Of a stretch of 64,000 nucleotides of DNA, positions 63,364 to 64,000 are shown in pieces. The notes beneath the pieces are model-generated. The model was given only the letters and a program-made list of their open reading frames with translations. It made no database searches and had not been told where the DNA came from. Positions within the stretch are counted from its first letter, which is position 1. Every line of letters begins with the position of its first letter. This stretch comes from Shewanella sp. VB17. Lineage in GTDB: Bacteria > Pseudomonadota > Gammaproteobacteria > Enterobacterales > Shewanellaceae. The stretch is from positions 2,976,001 through 3,040,000 of the forward strand of contig NZ_JABRVS010000001.1 in the NCBI RefSeq assembly GCF_013248905.1, written 5' to 3'. Position numbers and translations under genes: made by a program.

Positions 63364-64000
63364 TTAACATGTGCCATGATAGCCACCATATTGAGCCTCA
63401 TATGGGCTCTGTTTTTGAAGTAAAATCCATATCAGTCTTGCCAAACGATGTGCTGTTGCCACAACGGTACAGCATATGCTTTTTCGACCCCTCAGCTGAT
63501 TTATCCACATGTTTAAATCATCTTGTTTTTTACTCGCATGACTGACGACTGTCCTTGCTCCATGGATCAATTGTTTACGTAAATAGCAATTACCTCTCTT
63601 GCTGATCTTACCGTTGACACTCTTATTACCTGAAGCAAATTGTTTCGGGGTTAACCCTAGCCACACTGCGAGCTCTTTTGGGCTGTTAAAGGCTTGGCCA
63701 CCACCAATTGAGGCTGCAAATGCCGAAGCGATGATTGGCCCAACACCAGGGATTGTTAATAAAATTCTCCCATTAGGATCTCGCTTAACAATTTGCTTTA
63801 TCAATGAGTTAATTCGATCAAGGCGCTGGTTGAGCGTTTGATATTCATCCCAAAAGTCATTGGCCATTAATTTTATCATTGGTCGCTGATGCTCATCACT
63901 CATAATTTCCCACATGGCTCTTTCAAATGCGCTGTAGCCTTGAGGAAAACTGAGGCCAAAATCAACAAATACACCTCGAACTTGGTTAGTACAGGCCGTT
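63364..64000 (-). CDS. IS110-family transposase, N-terminus outside window
   Basis: 212 codons are visible, open to the right edge. The C-terminal Transposase_20 (IS116/IS110/IS902) domain is clear: LLTIPGVGPIIASAFAASIG (about 38% of the visible part from its end), FNSPKELAVWLGLTPKQFAS, GKISKRGNCYLRKQLIHGA. The N-terminal RuvC-like DEDD domain would lie beyond 64000; NQVRGVFVDFG near the edge is the usual link. The catalytic Ser region (RKQLIHGARTVVSH) shows a Ser in TVVSHA. The enzyme appears intact as far as it can be seen. Confidence 0.9.
   Translation of the reverse strand, partial: TACTNQVRGVFVDFGLSFPQGYSAFERAMWEIMSDEHQRPMIKLMANDFWDEYQTLNQRLDRINSLIKQIVKRDPNGRILLTIPGVGPIIASAFAASIGGGQAFNSPKELAVWLGLTPKQFASGNKSVNGKISKRGNCYLRKQLIHGARTVVSHASKKQDDLNMWINQLRGRKSICCTVVATAHRLARLIWILLQKQSPYEAQYGGYHGTC

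Overview
The window looks like chromosomal DNA from a marine gammaproteobacterium close to Shewanella. This is inferred from gene content and protein style (a yfbR-dgt pair, fused AdhE, malate synthase G beside a long-type isocitrate lyase, several large hybrid kinases, many TonB/porin-like outer-membrane proteins, AT-leaning DNA); no marker gene proves the genus. I see no rRNA, tRNA or CRISPR array.

Layout. 1-10.8 kb: an apparent six-gene plus-strand operon with a ThDP-dependent decarboxylase/synthase (cut by the window edge), two small citrate-synthase-fold proteins that both seem to lack the usual catalytic residues, a TonB-dependent receptor, an ABC-type periplasmic binding protein and a 1513-residue hybrid kinase ending in GGDEF-EAL. 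A convergent HPt plus HD-GYP protein follows. 12.5-22 kb: an orphan small gene, a HelD-like helicase, the nucleotide-pool genes yfbR and dgt, a MarC protein, adhE and an MscS channel. 22.5-31.7 kb: a large autotransporter, then a minus-strand operon rimK / AstE-like / small MscS-like / RimB-like / mgtE, then YbjQ, cupin and GST genes. 31.8-32.6 kb: two decayed genes (a monooxygenase with one nonsense codon and the tail of a copper-storage-like Cys-rich protein). 32.6-37.7 kb: the glyoxylate shunt (glcB, a LysR regulator, aceA). 38-44.7 kb: an EamA exporter and a second sensing locus of hybrid kinase, PstS-like binding protein, porin-like barrel and a free HPt protein. 44.8-61.1 kb: mostly housekeeping (yjjG, an S9 peptidase, class I fumarase, pabB-nudL, asnS, SNF2 helicase, cytochrome b, RsmB-type methyltransferase), interrupted by a P-loop kinase pseudogene, a transposase-like HTH protein and an orphan mini-flagellin. 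61.3-64 kb: a mobile-element graveyard with a truncated REP-type transposase, the 3' tail of a group II intron (RT C-terminus, domain V, 3' end) and an IS110-family transposase running off the window, with a structured region just 3' of it that could be its guide (bridge/seek) RNA.

How the genes work together. Two separate loci repeat one logic: an outer-membrane channel or receptor plus a periplasmic binding protein plus a hybrid histidine kinase. In the first locus the kinase feeds c-di-GMP domains and sits with an uncharacterised metabolic trio; this is the best candidate for an undescribed system. In the second the kinase lacks an HPt domain and a stand-alone HPt gene follows. The rimK operon couples ribosomal-protein glutamylation enzymes with ion-channel and Mg2+ transport genes. 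Start sites, motif residues and hairpins were read by eye; family assignments come from recognised motifs, not from a database search.
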